Shown: positions 11,551-24,850 of the stretch, in pieces
Position numbering within the stretch: position 1 is the stretch's first letter
Layout: each line of letters begins with the position of its first letter
Source of the DNA: Ptiloglossa arizonensis
Taxonomy: Eukaryota > Arthropoda > Insecta > Hymenoptera > Colletidae
Reading direction: 5' to 3'
Length of the DNA stretch: 64,000 nucleotides
NCBI RefSeq assembly: GCF_051014685.1
Contig: NW_027478523.1
Span: 496,001-560,000 of the forward strand
Notes under the pieces: model-generated
The model's input: the letters and a program-made list of their open reading frames with translations, nothing else
Database searches by the model: none
What the model was told of the DNA's origin: nothing
Translations under genes and position numbers: made by a program

Positions 11551-13125
11551 GTAATTGGGCGAGTTTCTACTTTCAGAAGCAACAGAAATTTTGCGGATTG
11601 ATCAATCCGTTCGCGAGATATGGCAGTTTGGAGGTAAGAAACGCTTGAGAAACTCAAAATTTTCGCAGTTCTGATGCTCGAAACGAATAACTGGAACGGC
11701 CTAGGGGAAAACTACACATACCGATGTAATCGGGCGAGTTTCTACTTTCAGATGCAACAGAAATTTTGCGGATTGGTCAATCCGTTCGCGAGATGTGGCA
11801 GTTTGGAGGTAAGAAACGCTTGAGAAACTCAAAATTTTCGCAGTTCTGAAGCTCGAAACGAATAACTAGAACGGCCTAGGGGAAAAGAGCGCATACCGTT
11901 GTAATCGGGCGAGTTTCTACTTTCAGATGCAACAAAAATTTTGCGGATTGATCAATCCGTTCGCGAGATATGGCAGTTTGGAGATAAGAAACGCTTTAGA
12001 AACTCAAAATTTTCGCAGTTCTGATGCTCGAAACGAATAACTAGAACGGCCCAGGGGAAAAGTGCGCATACCGATGTAATCGGGCGAGTTTCTACTTTCA
12101 GATGCAACAGAAATTTTGCGGATTGGTCAATCCGTTCGCGAGATATGGCAGTTTGGAGGTAAGAAACGCTTGAGAAACTCAAAATTTTCGCAGTTCTGAT
12201 GCTCGAAACGAATGACTAGAACGGCCTAGGGGAAAAGAGCGCATACCGTTGTAATCGGGCGAGTTTCTAATTTCAGATGCAACAGAAATTTTGCGGATTG
12301 GTCAATCCGTTCGCGAGATATGGCAGTTTGGAGGTAAGAAACGCTTGAGAAACTCAAAATTGCCGCAGTTCTGATGCTTGAAACGAATAAGTAGAACGGC
12401 CTAGGGGAAAAGTGCGCATACCGTTGTTATCGGGCGAGTTTCTACATTCAGATGCAACAGAAATTTTGCGGATCGGTCAATCCGTTCGCGAGATATGGCA
12501 GTTTGGATGTAAGAAACGCTTGAGAAACTCAAAATTTTCGCAGTTCTGATGCTCGAAACGAATAACTAGAACGGCCTAGGGGAGAAGTACGCATACCGTT
12601 GTAATCGGGCGAGTTTCTACTTTCAGATGCAACAGAAATTATGCGGATTGGTCAATCCGTTCGCGAGATATGGCCGTTTGGATGTAAGAAACGCTTGAGA
12701 AACTCAAAATTTTCGCAGTTCTGATGCTCGAAATGAATAACTGGAACGGCCTAGGGGAAAACTACACATACCGTTGTAATTGGGCGAGTTTCTACTTTCA
12801 GATGCAACAGAAATTTTGCGGATTGGTCAATCCGTTCGCGAGATATGGCAGTTTGGAGGTAAGAAACGCTTGAGAAACTCAAAATTTGCGCAGTTCTGAT
12901 GCTTGAAACGAATAACTAGAACGGCCTAGGGGAAAAGTGCGCATACCGTTGTAATCGGGCGAGTTTCTACTTTCAGATGCAACAGAAATTTTGCGGATTG
13001 GTCAATCCGTTCGCGAGATATGGCAGTTTGGAGGTAAGAAACGCTTGAGAAACTCAAAATTTGCGCAGTTATGATGCTTGAAACGAATAACTAGAACGGC
13101 CTAGGGGAAAAGTGCGCATACCGTT
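11551..13125 (+). repeat. 9-monomer block, copy 2 of the duplication spaced 3500 bp
   Basis: It matches 8051-9625 in order and in diagnostic variants. It is preceded by the block 11026-11550, where the TCTAATTTC/GTTAT pair seen at 10676-11025 is repeated after only two monomers. The match ends at 13126, where an AATGACT/AGAGCG monomer replaces the GAAGC monomer expected from 9626. Confidence 0.8.
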
Positions 13126-13475
13126 GTAATCGGGCGAGTTTCTACTTTCAGATGCAACAGAAATTTTGCGGATTGGTCAATCCGTTCGCGAGATATGGCA
13201 GTTTGGAGGTAAGAAACGCTTGAGAAACTCAAAATTTTCGCAGTTCTGATGCTCGAAACGAATGACTAGAACGGCCTAGGGGAAAAGAGCGCATACCGTT
13301 GTAATCGGGCGAGTTTCTAATTTCAGATGCAACAGAAATTTTGCGGATTGGTCAATCCGTTCGCGAGATATGGCAGTTTGGAGGTAAGAAACGCTTGAGA
13401 AACTCAAAATTTTCGCAGTTCTGATGCTCGAAACGAATAACTAGAACGGCCTAGGGGAGAAGTACGCATACCGTT

Positions 13476-15225
13476 GTAATCGGGCGAGTTTCTACTTTCA
13501 GATGCAACAGAAATTATGCGGATTGGTCAATCCGTTCGCGAGATATGGCCGTTTGGATGTAAGAAACGCTTGAGAAACTCAAAATTTTCGCAGTTCTGAT
13601 GCTCGAAATGAATAACTGGAACGGCCTAGGGGAAAACTACACATACCGTTGTAATTGGGCGAGTTTCTACTTTCAGATGCAACAGAAATTTTGCGGATTG
13701 GTCAATCCGTTCGCGAGATATGGCAGTTTGGAGGTAAGAAACGCTTGAGAAACTCAAAATTTGCGCAGTTCTGATGCTTGAAACGAATAACTAGAACGGC
13801 CTAGGGGAAAAGTGCGCATACCGTTGTAATCGGGCGAGTTTCTACTTTCAGATGCAACAGAAATTTTGCGGATTGGTCAATCCGTTCGCGAGATATGGCA
13901 GTTTGGAGGTAAGAAACGCTTGAGAAACTCAAAATTTGCGCAGTTATGATGCTTGAAACGAATAACTAGAACGGCCTAGGGGAAAAGTGCGCATACCGTT
14001 GTAATCGGGCGAGTTTCTACTTTCAGAAGCAACAGAAATTTTGCGGATTGATCAATCCGTTCGCGAGATATGGCAGTTTGGAGGTAAGAAACGCTAGAGA
14101 AACTCAAAATTTTCGCAGTTCTGATGCTCGAAATGAATAACTGGAACGGCCTAGGGGAAAACTACACATACCGTTGTAATCGGGCGAGTTTCTACTTTCA
14201 GATGCAACAGAAATTTTGCGGATTGGTCAATCCGTTCGCGAGATATGGCAGTTTGGAGGTAAGAAACGCTTGAGAAACTCAAAATTTGCGCAGTTCTGAT
14301 GCATGAAACGAATAACTAGAACGGCCTAGGGGAAAAGTGCGCATACCGTTGTAATCGGGCGAGTTTCTACTTTCAGAAGCAACAGAAATTTTGCGGATTG
14401 ATCAATCCGTTCGCGAGATATGGCAGTTTGGAGGTAAGAAACGCTTGAGAAACTCAAAATTTTCGCAGTTCTGATGCTCGAAACGAATAACTGGAACGGC
14501 CAAGGGGAAAACTACACATACCGATGTAATCGGGCGAGTTTCTACTTTCAGATGCAACAGAAATTTTGCGGATTGGTCAATCCGTTCGCGAGATGTGGCA
14601 GTTTGGAGGTAAGAAACGCTTGAGAAACTCAAAATTTTCGCAGTTCTGAAGCTCGAAACGAATAACTAGAACGGCCTAGGGGAAAAGAGCGCATACCGTT
14701 GTAATCGGGCGAGTTTCTACTTTCAGATGCAACAAAAATTTTGCGGATTGATCAATCCGTTCGCGAGATATGGCAGTTTGGATATAAGAAACGCTTTAGA
14801 AACTCAAAATTTTCGCAGTTCTGATGCTCGAAACGAATAACTAGAACGGCCCAGGGGAAAAGTGCGCATACCGATGTAATCGGGCGAGTTTCTACTTTCA
14901 GATGCAACAGAAATTTTGCGGATTGGTCAATCCGTTCGCGAGATATGGCAGTTTGGAATTAAGAAACGCTTGAGAAACTCAAAATTTTCGCAGTTCTGAT
15001 GCTCGAAACGAATGACTAGAACGGCCTAGGGGAAAAGAGCGCATACCGTTGTAATCGGGCGAGTTTCTAATTTCAGATGCAACAGAAATTTTGCGGATTG
15101 GTCAATCCGTTCGCGAGATATGGCAGTTTGGAGGTAAGAAACGCTTGAGAAACTCAAAATTGCCGCAGTTCTGATGCTTGAAACGAATAAGTAGAACGGC
15201 CTAGGGGAAAAGTGCGCATACCGTT
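13476..15225 (+). repeat. 10-monomer block, copy 2 of the duplication spaced 4375 bp
   Basis: It matches 9101-10850 with few changes; for example GGATATAAG replaces GGAGATAAG in the ninth monomer-marker block, and TTTTCGCAG replaces TTTTTGCAG in the fifth monomer. The next monomer (15226) still matches 10851 over most of its length and then switches at its 3' end, a likely recombination point. Confidence 0.8.
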
Positions 15226-18200
15226 GTTATCGGGCGAGTTTCTACATTCAGATGCAACAGAAATTTTGCGGATCGGTCAATCCGTTCGCGAGATATGGCA
15301 GTTTGGATGTAAGAAACGCTTGAGAAACTCAAAATTTTCGCAGTTCTGATGCTCGAAACGAATAATTAGAACGGCCTAGGGGAAAAGTGCGCATACCGTT
15401 GTAATCGGGCGAGTTTCTACTTTCAGAAGCAACAGAAATTTTGCGGATTGATCAATCCGTTCGCGAGATATGGCAGTTTGGAGGTAAGAAACGCTTGAGA
15501 AACTCAAAATTTTCGCAGTTCTGATGCTCGAAATGAATAACTGGAACGGCCTAGGGGAAAACTACACATACCGTTGTAATCGGGCGAGTTTCTACTTTCA
15601 GATGCAACAGAAATTTTGCGGATTGGTCAATCCGTTCGCGAGATATGGCAGTTTGGAGGTAAGAAACGCTTGAGAAACTCAAAATTTGCGCAGTTCTGAT
15701 GCTTGAAACGAATAACTAGAACGGCCTAGGGGAAAAGTGCGCATACCGTTGTAATCGGGCGAGTTTCTACTTTCAGATGCAACAGAAATTTTGCGGATCG
15801 GTCAATCCGTTCGCGAGATATGGCAGTTTGGATGTAAGAAACGCTTGAGAAACTCAAAATTTTCGCAGTTCTGATGCTCGAAACGAATAACTGGAACGGC
15901 CTAGGGGAAAACTACACATACCGATGTAATCGGGCGAGTTTCTACTTTCAGATGCAACAGAAATTTTGCGGATTGGTCAATCCGTTCGCGAGATGTGGCA
16001 GTTTGGAGGTAAGAAACGCTTGAGAAACTCAAAATTTTCGCAGTTCTGATGCTCGAAACGAATAACTAGAACCGCCTAGGGGAAAAGTGCGCATACCGTT
16101 GTAATCGGGCGAGTTTCTGCTTTCAGATGCAACAGAAATTTTGAGGATTGATCAATCCGTTCGCGAGATATGGCAGTTTGGAGATAAGAAACGCTTGAGA
16201 AACTCAAAATTTTCGCAGTTCTGATGCTCGAATCGAATGACTAGAACGGCCTAGGGGAGAAGTACGCATACCGTTGTAATCGGGCGAGTTTCTACTTTCA
16301 GATGCAACAGAAATCATGCGGATTGGTCAATCCGTTCGCGAGATATGGCCGTTTGGATGTAAGAGGCGCTTGAGAAACTCAAAATTTTCGCAGTTCTGAT
16401 GTTCGAAATGAATAACTATAACGGCCTAAGGGAAAACTACTCATACCGTTGGAATCGGGCGAGTTTCTACTTTCAGATGCAACAGAAATTTTGCGGATTG
16501 GTCAATCCGTTCGCGAGATGTGGCAGTTTGGAGGTAAGAAACGCTTGAGAAACTCAAAATTTTCGCCTTTCTGATGCTCGAAACGAATAACTAGAACGGC
16601 CTAGGGGAAAAGTACGCATACCGATGTAATCGGGCGAGTTTCTAATTTCAGATGCAACAGAAATTTTGCGGATTGGTCGATCCGTTCACGAGATATGGCA
16701 GTTTGGAAGTAGGAAAAGCTTGAGAAGCTCAAAATTTTCGCAGTTCTGATGCTCGAAACGAATGACTAGAACGGCCTAGGGGAAAAGTGCGCATACCGTT
16801 GTAATCGGGCGAGTTTCTACTTTCAGATGCAACAGAAATTTTGCGGATTGATCAATCCGTTCGCGAGATATGGCAGTTTGGAAATAAGAAACGCTTGAGA
16901 AACTCAAAATTTTCGCAGTTCTGATGCTCGAAACGAATAACTAGAACGGCCTAGGGGAAAAGTACGCATACCGATGTAATCGGGCGAGTTTCTAATTTCA
17001 GATGCAACAGAAATTTTGCGGACTGGTCGTTCCGTTCACGAGATATGGCAGTTTGGAAGTAGGAAACGCTTGAGAAGCTCAAAATTTTCGCAGTTCTGAT
17101 GCTCGAAATGAACAACTGGAACGGCCTAGGGGAAAACTACACATACCGTTGTAATCGGGCGAGTTTCTACTTTCAGATGCAACAGAAATTTTGCGGATTG
17201 GTCAATCCGTTCGCGAGATATGGCAGTTTGGATGTAAGAAACGCTTGAGAAACTCAAAATTTTCGCAGTTCTGATGCTCGAAACGAATAACTGGAACGGC
17301 CTAGGGGAAAACTACACATACCGATGTAATCGGGCGAGTTTCTACTTTCAGATGCAACAGAAATTTTGCGGATTGGTCAATCCGTTCGCGAGATGTGGCA
17401 GTTTGGAGGTAAGAAACGCTTGAGAAACTCAAAATTTTCGCAGTTCTGATGCTCGAAACGAATAACTAGAACCGCCTAGGGGAAAAGTGCGCATACCGTT
17501 GTAATCGGGCGAGTTTCTACTTTCAGATGCAACAGAAATTTTGAGGATTGATCAATCCGTTCGCGAGATATGGCAGTTTGGAGATAAGAAACGCTTTAGA
17601 AACTCAAAATTTTCGCAGTTCTGATGCTCGAAACGAATAACTAGAACGGCCCAGGGGAAAAGTGCGCATACCGATGTAATCGGGCGAGTTTCTACTTTCA
17701 GATGCAACAGAAATTTTGAGGATTGATCAATCCGTTCGCGAGATATGGCATTTTGGAGATAAGAAACGCTTGAGAAACTCAAAATTTTCGCAGTTCTGAT
17801 GCTCGAATCGAATGACTAGAACGGCCTAGGGGAAAAGAGCGCATACCGTTGTAATCGGGCGAGTTTCTACTTTCAGATGCAACAGAAATTTTGCGGATTG
17901 GTCAATCCGTTCGCGAGATATGGCAGTTTGGAGGTAAGAAACGCTTGAGAAACTCAAAATTGCCGCAGTTCTGATGCTTGAAACGAATAAGTAGAACGGC
18001 CTAGGGGAAAAGTGCGCATACCGTTGTTATCGGGCGAGTTTCTACTTTCAGATGCAACAGAAATTTTGCGGATTGGTCAATCCGTTCGCGAGATATGGCA
18101 GTTTGGAGGTAAGAAACGCTTGAGAAACTCAAAATTTTCGCAGTTCTGATGCTCGAAATGAATAACTGGAACGGCCTAGGGGAAAACTACACATACCGTT

Positions 18201-18725
18201 GTAATCGGGCGAGTATCTACTTTCAGATGCAACAGAAATTTTGCGGATTGGTCAATCCGTTCGCGAGATATGGCAGTTTGGAGGTAAGAAACGCTTGAGA
18301 AACTCAAAATTTGCGCAGTTCTGATGCTTGAAACGAATAACTAGAACGGCCTAGGGGAAAAGTGCGCATACCGTTGTAATCGGGCGAGTTTCTACTTTCA
18401 GATGCAACAGAAATTTTGCGGATTGGTCAATCCGTTCGCGAGATATGGCAGTTTGGAGGAAAGAAACGCTTGAGAAACTCAAAATTTGCGCAGTTCTGAT
18501 GCTTGAAACGAATAACTAGAACGGCCTAGGGGAAAAGTGCGCATACCGTTGTAATCGGGCGAGTTTCTACTTTCAGATGCAACAGAAATTTAGCGGATCG
18601 GTCAATCCGTTCGCGAGATATGGCAGTTTGGATGTAAGAAACGCTTGAGAAACTCAAAATTTTCGCAGTTCTGATGCTCGAAACGAATAACTGGAACGGC
18701 CTAGGGGAAAACTACACATACCGAT

Positions 18726-20650
18726 GTAATCGGGCGAGTTTCTACTTTCAGATGCAACAGAAATTTTGCGGATTGGTCAATCCGTTCGCGAGATATGGCA
18801 GTTTGGAGGTAAGAAACGCTTGAGAAACTCAACATTTGCGCAGTTCTGATGCTTGAAACGAATAACTAGAACGGCCTAGGGGAAAAGTGCGCATACCGTT
18901 GTAATCGGGCGAGTTTCTACTTTCAGAAGCAACAGAAATTTTGCGGATTGATCAATCCGTTCGCGAGATATGGCAGTTTGGAGGTAAGAAACGCTTGAGA
19001 AACTCAAAATTTTCGCAGTTCTGATGCTCGAAATGAATAACTGGAACGGCCTAGGGGAAAACTACACATACCGTTGTAATCGGGCGAGTTTCTACTTTCA
19101 GATGCAACAGAAATTTTGCGGATTGGTCAATCCGATCGCGAGATATGGCAGTTTGGAGGTAAGAAACGCTTGAGAAACTCAAAATTTGCGCAGTTCTGAT
19201 GCTTGAAACGAATAACTAGAACGGCCTAGGGGAAAAGTGCGCATACCGTTGTAATCGGGCGAGTTTCTACTTTCAGATGCAACAGAAATTTTGCGGATTG
19301 GTCAATCCGTTCGCGAGATGTGGCAGTTTGGAGGTAAGAAACGCTTGAGAAACTCAAAATTTTCGCAGTTCTGACGCTCGAAACAAATAACTAGAACCGC
19401 GTAGGGGAAAAGTGCGCATACCGTTGTAATCGGGCGAGTTTCTACTTTCAGATGCAACAGAAATTTTGAGGATTGATCAATCCGTTCGCGAGATATGGCA
19501 GTTTGGAAATAAGAAACGCTTGAGAAACTCAAAATTTTCGCAGTTCTGATGCTCGAATCGAATGACTAGAACGGCCTAGGGGAGAAGTACACATACCGAT
19601 GAAATCGGGCGAGTTTCTACTTTCAGATGCAACAGAAATTATGCGGATTGGTCAATCCGTTCGCGAGATATGGCCGTTTGGATGTAAGAAACGCTTGAGA
19701 AACTCAAAATTTTCGCAGTTCTGATGCTCGAAATGAATAACTGGAACGGCCTAGGGGAAAACTACACATACCGTTGTAATCGGGCGAGTTTCTACTTTCA
19801 GATGCAACAGAAATTTTGCGGATTGGTCAATCCGTTCGCGAGATATGGCAGTTTGGAGGTAAGAAACGCTTGAGAAACTCAAAATTTGCGCAGTTCTGAT
19901 GCTTGAAACGAATAACTAGAACGGCCTAGGGGAAAACTACACATACCGTTGTAATCGGGCGAGTTTCTACTTTCAGATGCAACAGAAATTTTGCGGATTG
20001 GTCAATCCGTTCGCGAGATATGGCAGTTTGGAGGTAAGAAACGCTTGAGAAACTCAAAATTTTCGCAGTTCTGATGCTCGAAACGAATGACTAGAACGGC
20101 CTAGGGGAAAAGAGCGCATACCGTTGTAATCGGGCGAGTTTCTACTTTCAGATGCAACAGAAATTTTGCGGATTGGTCAATCCGTTCGCGAGATATGGCA
20201 GTTTGGAGGTAAGAAACGCTTGAGAAACTCAAAATTGCCGCAGTTCTGATGCTTGAAACGAATAAGTAGAACGGCCTAGGGGAAAAGTGCGCATACCGTT
20301 GTTATCGGGCGAGTTTCTACTTTCAGATGCAACAGAAATTTTGCGGATCGGTCAATCCGTTCGCGAGATATGGCAGTTTGGATGTAAGAAACGCTTGAGA
20401 AACTCAAAATTTTCGCAGTTCTGATGCTCGAAACGAATAACTAGAACGGCCTAGGGGAGAAGTACGCATACCGTTGTAATCGGGCGAGTTTCTACTTTCA
20501 GATGCAACAGAAATTATGCGGATTGGTCAATCCGTTCGCGAGATATGGCCGTTTGGATGTAAGAAACGCTTGAGAAACTCAAAATTTTCGCAGTTCTGAT
20601 GCTCGAAATGAATAACTGGAACGGCCTAGGGGAAAACTACACATACCGTT
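18726..20650 (+). repeat. 11-monomer HOR unit (1925 bp), copy 1
   Basis: The unit begins with a monomer carrying AACATTTGCG. Its fourth monomer has CTGACGCTCG with AAACAAATAAC, and its sixth starts GAAATCGGGC. The first seven monomers repeat at 20651. One difference is AACCGCGTAGG here against AACCGCCTAGG in copy 2. TCCGATCGCG in the third monomer is a rare marker shared by both copies and also seen at 11201. Confidence 0.85.
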
Positions 20651-21875
20651 GTAATCGGGCGAGTTTCTACTTTCAGATGCAACAGAAATTTTGCGGATTG
20701 GTCAATCCGTTCGCGAGATATGGCAGTTTGGAGGTAAGAAACGCTTGAGAAACTCAACATTTGCGCAGTTCTGATGCTTGAAACGAATAACTAGAACGGC
20801 CTAGGGGAAAAGTGCGCATACCGTTGTAATCGGGCGAGTTTCTACTTTCAGAAGCAACAGAAATTTTGCGGATTGATCAATCCGTTCGCGAGATATGGCA
20901 GTTTGGAGGTAAGAAACGCTTGAGAAACTCAAAATTTTCGCAGTTCTGATGCTCGAAATGAATAACTGGAACGGCCTAGGGGAAAACTACACATACCGTT
21001 GTAATCGGGCGAGTTTCTACTTTCAGATGCAACAGAAATTTTGCGGATTGGTCAATCCGATCGCGAGATATGGCAGTTTGGAGGTAAGAAACGCTTGAGA
21101 AACTCAAAATTTGCGCAGTTCTGATGCTTGAAACGAATAACTAGAACGGCCTAGGGGAAAAGTGCGCATACCGTTGTAATCGGGCGAGTTTCTACTTTCA
21201 GATGCAACAGAAATTTTGCGGATTGGTCAATCCGTTCGCGAGATGTGGCAGTTTGGAGGTAAGAAACGCTTGAGAAACTCAAAATTTTCGCAGTTCTGAC
21301 GCTCGAAACAAATAACTAGAACCGCCTAGGGGAAAAGTGCGCATACCGTTGTAATCGGGCGAGTTTCTACTTTCAGATGCAACAGAAATTTTGAGGATTG
21401 ATCAATCCGTTCGCGAGATATGGCAGTTTGGAAATAAGAAACGCTTGAGAAACTCAAAATTTTCGCAGTTCTGATGCTCGAATCGAATGACTAGAACGGC
21501 CTAGGGGAGAAGTACACATACCGATGAAATCGGGCGAGTTTCTACTTTCAGATGCAACAGAAATTATGCGGATTGGTCAATCCGTTCGCGAGATATGGCC
21601 GTTTGGATGTAAGAAACGCTTGAGAAACTCAAAATTTTCGCAGTTCTGATGCTCGAAATGAATAACTGGAACGGCCTAGGGGAAAACTACACATACCGTT
21701 GTAATCGGGCGAGTTTCTACTTTCAGATGCAACAGAAATTTTGCGGATTGGTCAATCCGTTCGCGAGATATGGCAGTTTGGAGGTAAGAAACGCTTGAGA
21801 AACTCAAAATTTGCGCAGTTCTGATGCTTGAAACGAATAACTAGAACGGCCTAGGGGAAAACTACGCATACCGTT
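20651..21875 (+). repeat. 11-monomer HOR unit, partial copy 2 (7 monomers)
   Basis: Seven monomers match 18726-19950 in order and rare variants (AACATTTGCG, TCCGATCGCG, CTGACGCTCG, GAAATCGGGC). The following monomer at 21876 carries GGTGCAAC and does not match 19951, so the copy is truncated there. Confidence 0.85.
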
Positions 21876-22925
21876 GTAATCGGGCGAGTTTCTACTTTCA
21901 GGTGCAACAGAAATTTTGCGGATTGGTCAATCCGTTCGCGAGATATGGCAGTTTGGAAGTAAGAAACGCTTGAGAAACTCAAAATTTGCGCAGTTCTGAT
22001 GCTTGAAACGAATAACTAGAACGGCCTAGGGGAAAAGTGCGCATACCGTTGTAATCGGGCGAGTTTCTACTTTCAGATGCAACAGAAATTATGCGGATTG
22101 GTCAATCCGTTCGCGAGATATGGCCGTTTGGATGTAAGAAACGCTTGAGAAACTCAAAATTTTCGCAGTTCTGATGCTCGAAATGAATAACTGGAACGGC
22201 CTAGGGGAAAACTACACATACCGTTGTAATTGGGCGAGTTTCTACTTTCAGATGCAACAGAAATTTTGCGGATTGGTCAATCCGTTCGCGAGATATGGCA
22301 GTTTGGAGGTAAGAAACGCTTGAGAAACTCAAAATTTGCGCAGTTCTGATGCTTGAAACGAATAACTAGAACGGCCTAGGGGAAAAGTGCGCATACCGTT
22401 GTAATCGGGAGAGTTTCTACTTTCAGAAGCAACAGAAATTTTGCGGATTGATCAATCCGTTCGCGAGATATGGCAGTTTGGAGGTAAGAAACGCTTGAGA
22501 AACTCAAAATTTTCGCAGTTCTGATGCTCGAAATGAATAACTGGAACGGCCTAGGGGAAAACTACACATACCGTTGTAATCGGGCGAGTTTCTACTTTCA
22601 GATGCAACAGAAATTTTGCGGATTGGTCAATCCGTTCGCGAGATATGGCAGTTTGGAGGTAAGAAACGCTTGAGAAACTCAAAATTGCCGCAGTTCTGAT
22701 GCTTGAAACGAATAAGTAGAACGGCCTAGGGGAAGAGTGCGCATACCGTTGTTATCGGGCGAGTTTCTACTTTCAGATGCAACAGAAATTTTGCGGATCG
22801 GTCAATCCGTTCGCGAGATATGGCAGTTTGGATGTAAGAAACGCTTGAGAAACTCAAAATTTTCGCAGTTCTGATGCTCGAAACGAATAACTAGAACGGC
22901 CTAGGGGAGAAGTACGCATACCGTT

Positions 22926-24850
22926 GTAATCGGGCGAGTTTCGACTTTCAAATGCAACAGAAATTTTGCGGATTGGTCAATCCGTTCGCGAGATATGGCA
23001 GTTTGGTGGTAAGAAACGCTTGAGAAACTCAAAATTTTCGCAGTTCTGATGCTCGAAACTAATAACTAGAACGGCCTAGGGGAAAACTACACCTACCGTT
23101 GTAGTCGGGCGAGTTTCTACTTTCAGATGCAACAGAAATTTTGCGGATTGGTCAATCCGTTCGCGAGATATGGCAGTTTGGTGGTAAGAAACGCTTGAGA
23201 AACTCAAAATTTTCGCAGTTCTGATGCTCGAAACGAATAACTAGAACCGCCTAGGGGAAAAGTGCGCATACCGTTGTAGTCGGGCGAGTTTCTACTTTCA
23301 GATGCAACAGAAATTTTGCGGATTGGTCAATCCGTTCGCGAGATATGGCAGTTTGGAGGTAAGAAACGCTTGAGAAACTCAAAGTTTTCGCAGTTCTGAT
23401 GCTCGAAACGAGTAACTAGAACCGCCTAGGGGAAAAGTGCGCATACCGTTGTAATCGGGCGAGTATCTACTTTCAAATGCAACAGAAATTTTGCGGATTG
23501 GTCAATCCGTTCGCGAGATATGGCAGTTTGGAGGTAAGAAACGCTTGAGAAACTCAAAATTTTCGCAGTTCTGTTTCTCGAAACGAACAACTGGAACGGT
23601 CTAGGGGAAAACTACACATACCGTTGTAACCAGGCGAGTTTCTACTTTCAGATGCAACAGAAATTTTGCGGATTGGTCAATCCGTTCGCGAGATGTGGCA
23701 GTTTGGAGGTAAGAAACGCTTGAGAAACTCAAAATTTTCGCAGTTCTGATGCTCGAAACGAATAACTAGAACGGCCTAGGGGAAAAGTACGCATACCGAT
23801 GTAATCGGGCGAGTTTCTACTTTCAGATGCAACAGAAATTTTGCGGATTGGTCGATCCGTTCGCGAGATGTGGCAGTTTGGAAGTAAGAAACGCTTGAGA
23901 AACTCAAAATTTTCGCAGTTCTGATGCTCGAAACTAATAACTAGAACGGCCTAGGGGAGAACTACACCTACCGTTGTAGTCTGGCGAGTATCTACTTTCA
24001 GATGCAACAGAAATTTTGCGGATTGGTCAATCCGTTCGCGAGATATGGCAGTTTGGAGGTAAGAAACGCTTGAGAAACTCAAAATTTTCGCAGTTCTGAT
24101 GCTCGAAACGAATAACTAGAACCGCCTAGGGGAAAAGTGCGCATACCGTTGTAATCGGGCGAGTTTCTACTTTCAGATGCAACAGAAATTTTGCGGATTG
24201 GTCAATCCGTTCGCGAGATGTGGCAGTTTGGAGGTAAGATACGCTTGAGAAACTCAAAATTTGGGCAGCTCTCATGCTCGAAAAGAATAACTAGAACGGC
24301 CTAGGGGAAAAGTACGCATACCGTTATAATCGGGCGAGTTTCTACTTTCAGATGCGACAGAAAGTTTGCGGATTGGTCGATCCGTTCGCGAGATATGGCA
24401 GTTTGCAAGTAAGAAACGCTTGAGAAATTCAAAATTTTCGCAGTTCTGATGCTCGAAACGAATGACTAGAACGGCCTAGGTGAAAAGTGCGTATACCGTT
24501 GTAATCGGGCGAGTTTCTACTTTCAGATGCAACAGAAATTTTGCGGATTGATCAATCCGTTCGCGAGATATGGCAGTTTGGAGATAAGAAACGCTTGAGA
24601 AACTCAAAATTTTCGCAGTTCTGATGCTCGAAACGAATAACTAGAACGGCCTAGGCGAAAAGTACGCATACCGATGTAATCGGGCGAGCTTCTACTTTCA
24701 GATGCAACAGAAATTTTGCGGATTGGTCGATCCGTCCGCGAGATATGGCAGTTTGGAAGTAAGAAACGCTTGAGAAATTCAAAATTTTCGCAGTTCTGAT
24801 GCTCGAAACGAATGACTAGAACGGCCTAGGTGAAAAGTGCGTATACCGTT
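22926..24850 (+). repeat. 11-monomer block, copy 1 of a duplication spaced 3325 bp
   Basis: The order begins GTTTCGAC/GGTGGT, two GTAGTCGGG monomers, GAGTATC with CTGTTTCTCG, GTAACCAGG, and ends with the GAGCTTC monomer. It recurs 19 monomers later at 26251-28175. The copies differ in the middle: the monomer at 26951 has GGCAGCTCTC while the one at 23626 has the usual CGCAGTTCTG, which suggests conversion between neighbouring monomers. Confidence 0.8.

Larger units (their letters stand above)
1..15400 (+). repeat. Array domain 1: nested long-period duplications
   Basis: These 88 monomers contain a marker block, always in this order: a GAAGC monomer ending CCGAT, a GATGTGG monomer usually with CTGAAGCTCG, an AACAAAAAT/GCTTTAGA monomer, an AATGACT/AGAGCG monomer, and a TCTAATTTC monomer. 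The block starts at 2276, 6301, 8051, 9976, 11551 and 14351, so spacings are 23, 10, 11, 9 and 16 monomers. Overlapping duplications of different length, not one fixed HOR, explain this. The TCTAATTTC plus TTGCCGCAG monomer (176, 7001, 8751, 10676, 11026, 12251, 15051) is a good marker of the domain. No gene or non-satellite sequence is present. Confidence 0.85.
15401..22925 (+). repeat. Array domain 2: mixed monomers with an 11-monomer HOR
   Basis: Forty-three monomers in register. The part 16276-17150 is the most divergent of this domain, with unique changes such as AAGAGGCGCT, AACTATAACGGCCTAAGGG, CGCCTTTCTG and the GTTCACGAG pair at 16626 and 16976. The part 18726-21875 is an orderly HOR (separate entries). 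After 21876 the order is irregular, with markers GGTGCAAC and CGGGAGAG. No gene is visible. Confidence 0.85.
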
